Assembly (NCBI GenBank): GCA_016288175.1
Contig: JAEEYN010000041.1
Span: 1 to 15,086, forward strand
Reading direction: 5' to 3'
DNA: 15,086 nucleotides
From: Bacillota bacterium
GTDB lineage: Bacteria; Bacillota; Clostridia; Christensenellales; CAG-138
Shown here: in pieces, positions 14,699-15,086 of the stretch
Numbering within the stretch: the stretch's first letter is position 1
Layout of the letters: each line of letters begins with the position of its first letter
Program-made: the position numbers and the translations under genes
The notes under the pieces: generated by a model
Databases searched by the model: none
What the model saw: only the letters and a program-made list of their open reading frames with translations
Told to the model about the DNA's origin: nothing

Positions 14699-14769
14699 GC
14701 TTCGGTCTTCCCTGCCCCCCCGGCGCTGCGGCTTCGGAAATAGTATATCGGCAAAAAGCAAATCCGCTC

Positions 14770-14798
14770 TTGCAAAAACCTTCCTCCCGATGTATAAT
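14770..14798 (+). promoter_or_regulatory. σA promoter of tRNA-Ser
   Basis: TTGCAA (14770-14775), 17 bp, consensus TATAAT (14793-14798). The expected start near 14805 is about ten bases before the mature tRNA 5' end. The stretch from the ktrA stop (14698) to here holds a C7 run but no clear terminator for ktrA. Confidence 0.8.
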
Positions 14799-14814
14799 AG
14801 CAAAGCTGCGATAC

Positions 14815-14903
14815 GGAGCGGTATCGAAGTGGTCATAACGGTCCTGACTCGAAATCAGGTGTAGGGAAACCTACCGTGGGTTCGAATCCCACCCGCTCCG
14901 CCA
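14815..14903 (+). tRNA. tRNA-Ser (anticodon CGA), CCA encoded
   Basis: Acceptor stem GGAGCGG / CCGCTCC (14815-14821 and 14893-14899), discriminator G14900 and encoded CCA. Anticodon stem CCTGA / TCAGG with loop CTCGAAA gives anticodon CGA (14850-14852), reading UCG. A long variable arm, GTAGG-GAAA-CCTAC, marks a serine (class II) tRNA. The T arm is GTGGG-TTCGAAT-CCCAC. All stems pair. Confidence 0.97.
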
Positions 14904-14947
14904 AGCAAATAGGAAGTGCCTTTAGGTGCTTCCTATTTGCTTGTTTT
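14903..14947 (+). terminator. Long hairpin after tRNA-Ser, probable terminator
   Basis: A perfect 14-bp stem AAGCAAATAGGAAG / CTTCCTATTTGCTT (14903-14916 and 14929-14942) extends by two G-T and two G-C pairs to a TTTA loop, followed by GTTTT. The first base of the stem is the last A of the tRNA CCA, so hairpin and tRNA 3' end abut with no spacer. The T-tract is short. Confidence 0.65.
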
Positions 14948-14955
14948 GGAATGTT

Positions 14956-15085
14956 GTGGGATTCGAAGGGCGGATCAGGGAACCATCCGGTGGATGGTTC
15001 CCCCGCCCCGGCTTTTTCGTCGCAGGGCGAGAAGGCGGCGGTATGAGCCGACTTCGAGACCCGATGCGCGAAAAAGGAATCCCAC
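14956..15085. repeat. Structured GC-rich element with inverted ends resembling the tRNA T-arm
   Basis: The element is bounded by GTGGGATTC (14956-14964) and GAATCCCAC (15077-15085). Inside are a perfect 11-bp hairpin GGGAACCATCC / GGATGGTTCCC (14978-14988 and 14992-15002, GGT loop), a second pair CTTTTTCGTCGCA / TGCGCGAAAAAG (15012-15024 and 15065-15076, one unpaired base), and within it a smaller imperfect hairpin (CGGC/GCCG, GAAG/CTTC). The whole could fold as a three-armed structure. GTGGGATTCGAA is the exact reverse complement of part of the tRNA-Ser T-arm (14881-14892). I know no named family for it. The window ends one base after it, as would happen if an assembly broke at a multi-copy repeat. 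Confidence 0.5.
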
Positions 15086-15086
15086 C

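Noticed and set aside
14881..15086. Integrated mobile element using tRNA-Ser as attachment site
   Set aside because: No integrase or other mobile gene is visible, and the shared stretch at the right edge (GAATCCCACC) is only ten bases and may be part of the inverted repeat. It cannot be decided without sequence beyond the window.

Overview
The window looks like chromosomal DNA of a spore-forming, low-oxygen Clostridia-type Firmicute of moderately high GC. Pointers are the YqfC-YqfD-PhoH sporulation cluster, AGGAGG-type ribosome sites, σA-like promoters with near-consensus boxes and 17-bp spacers, a GntR/YtrA-type ABC operon, and a KtrAB potassium system. I cannot name the genus. All genes look intact except phoH, which runs off the left edge. 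I see no phage, transposase, CRISPR or plasmid functions.

Layout. (1) 1-1683, minus strand: yqfC-yqfD-phoH, with a σE-like -10 box touching the yqfC start. (2) 1833-2798, plus strand: a DUF4349 lipoprotein divergent from yqfC. It ends in a bidirectional terminator shared with (3) 2870-4315, minus: a tryptophanase/tyrosine phenol-lyase family enzyme under its own σA promoter, with an 18-bp perfect palindrome upstream. (4) 7608-4538, minus: a three-gene operon of a small two-helix membrane protein, an ABC exporter half-transporter and an M42 metallopeptidase. (5) 9040-7778, minus: glyA, with its own promoter and a UUCG-loop terminator. (6) 9919-9185, minus: an Sfp-type phosphopantetheinyl transferase that appears to be transcribed without a 5' leader. 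(7) 10055-11969, plus: ATPase, ABC-2 permease and GntR regulator with 1-nt start/stop overlaps, behind a promoter with an operator-like palindrome at the start point. (8) 12071-14698, plus: a DUF436/TIGR01440 gene followed by ktrB and ktrA. (9) 14815-14903, plus: tRNA-Ser(CGA), then a long hairpin and a structured element of about 130 bp running to the right edge.

Most of the window is housekeeping and transport. The points most worth attention are the unusual active-site residues of the tryptophanase-like enzyme and its palindrome; two candidate leaderless mRNAs; a promoter that starts inside a terminator stem; and the structured element beside tRNA-Ser, whose ends match the tRNA T-arm. I did not find evidence that would justify announcing a wholly new system. 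The residue comparisons rest on hand alignment to remembered E. coli TnaA and Citrobacter-type TPL sequences.
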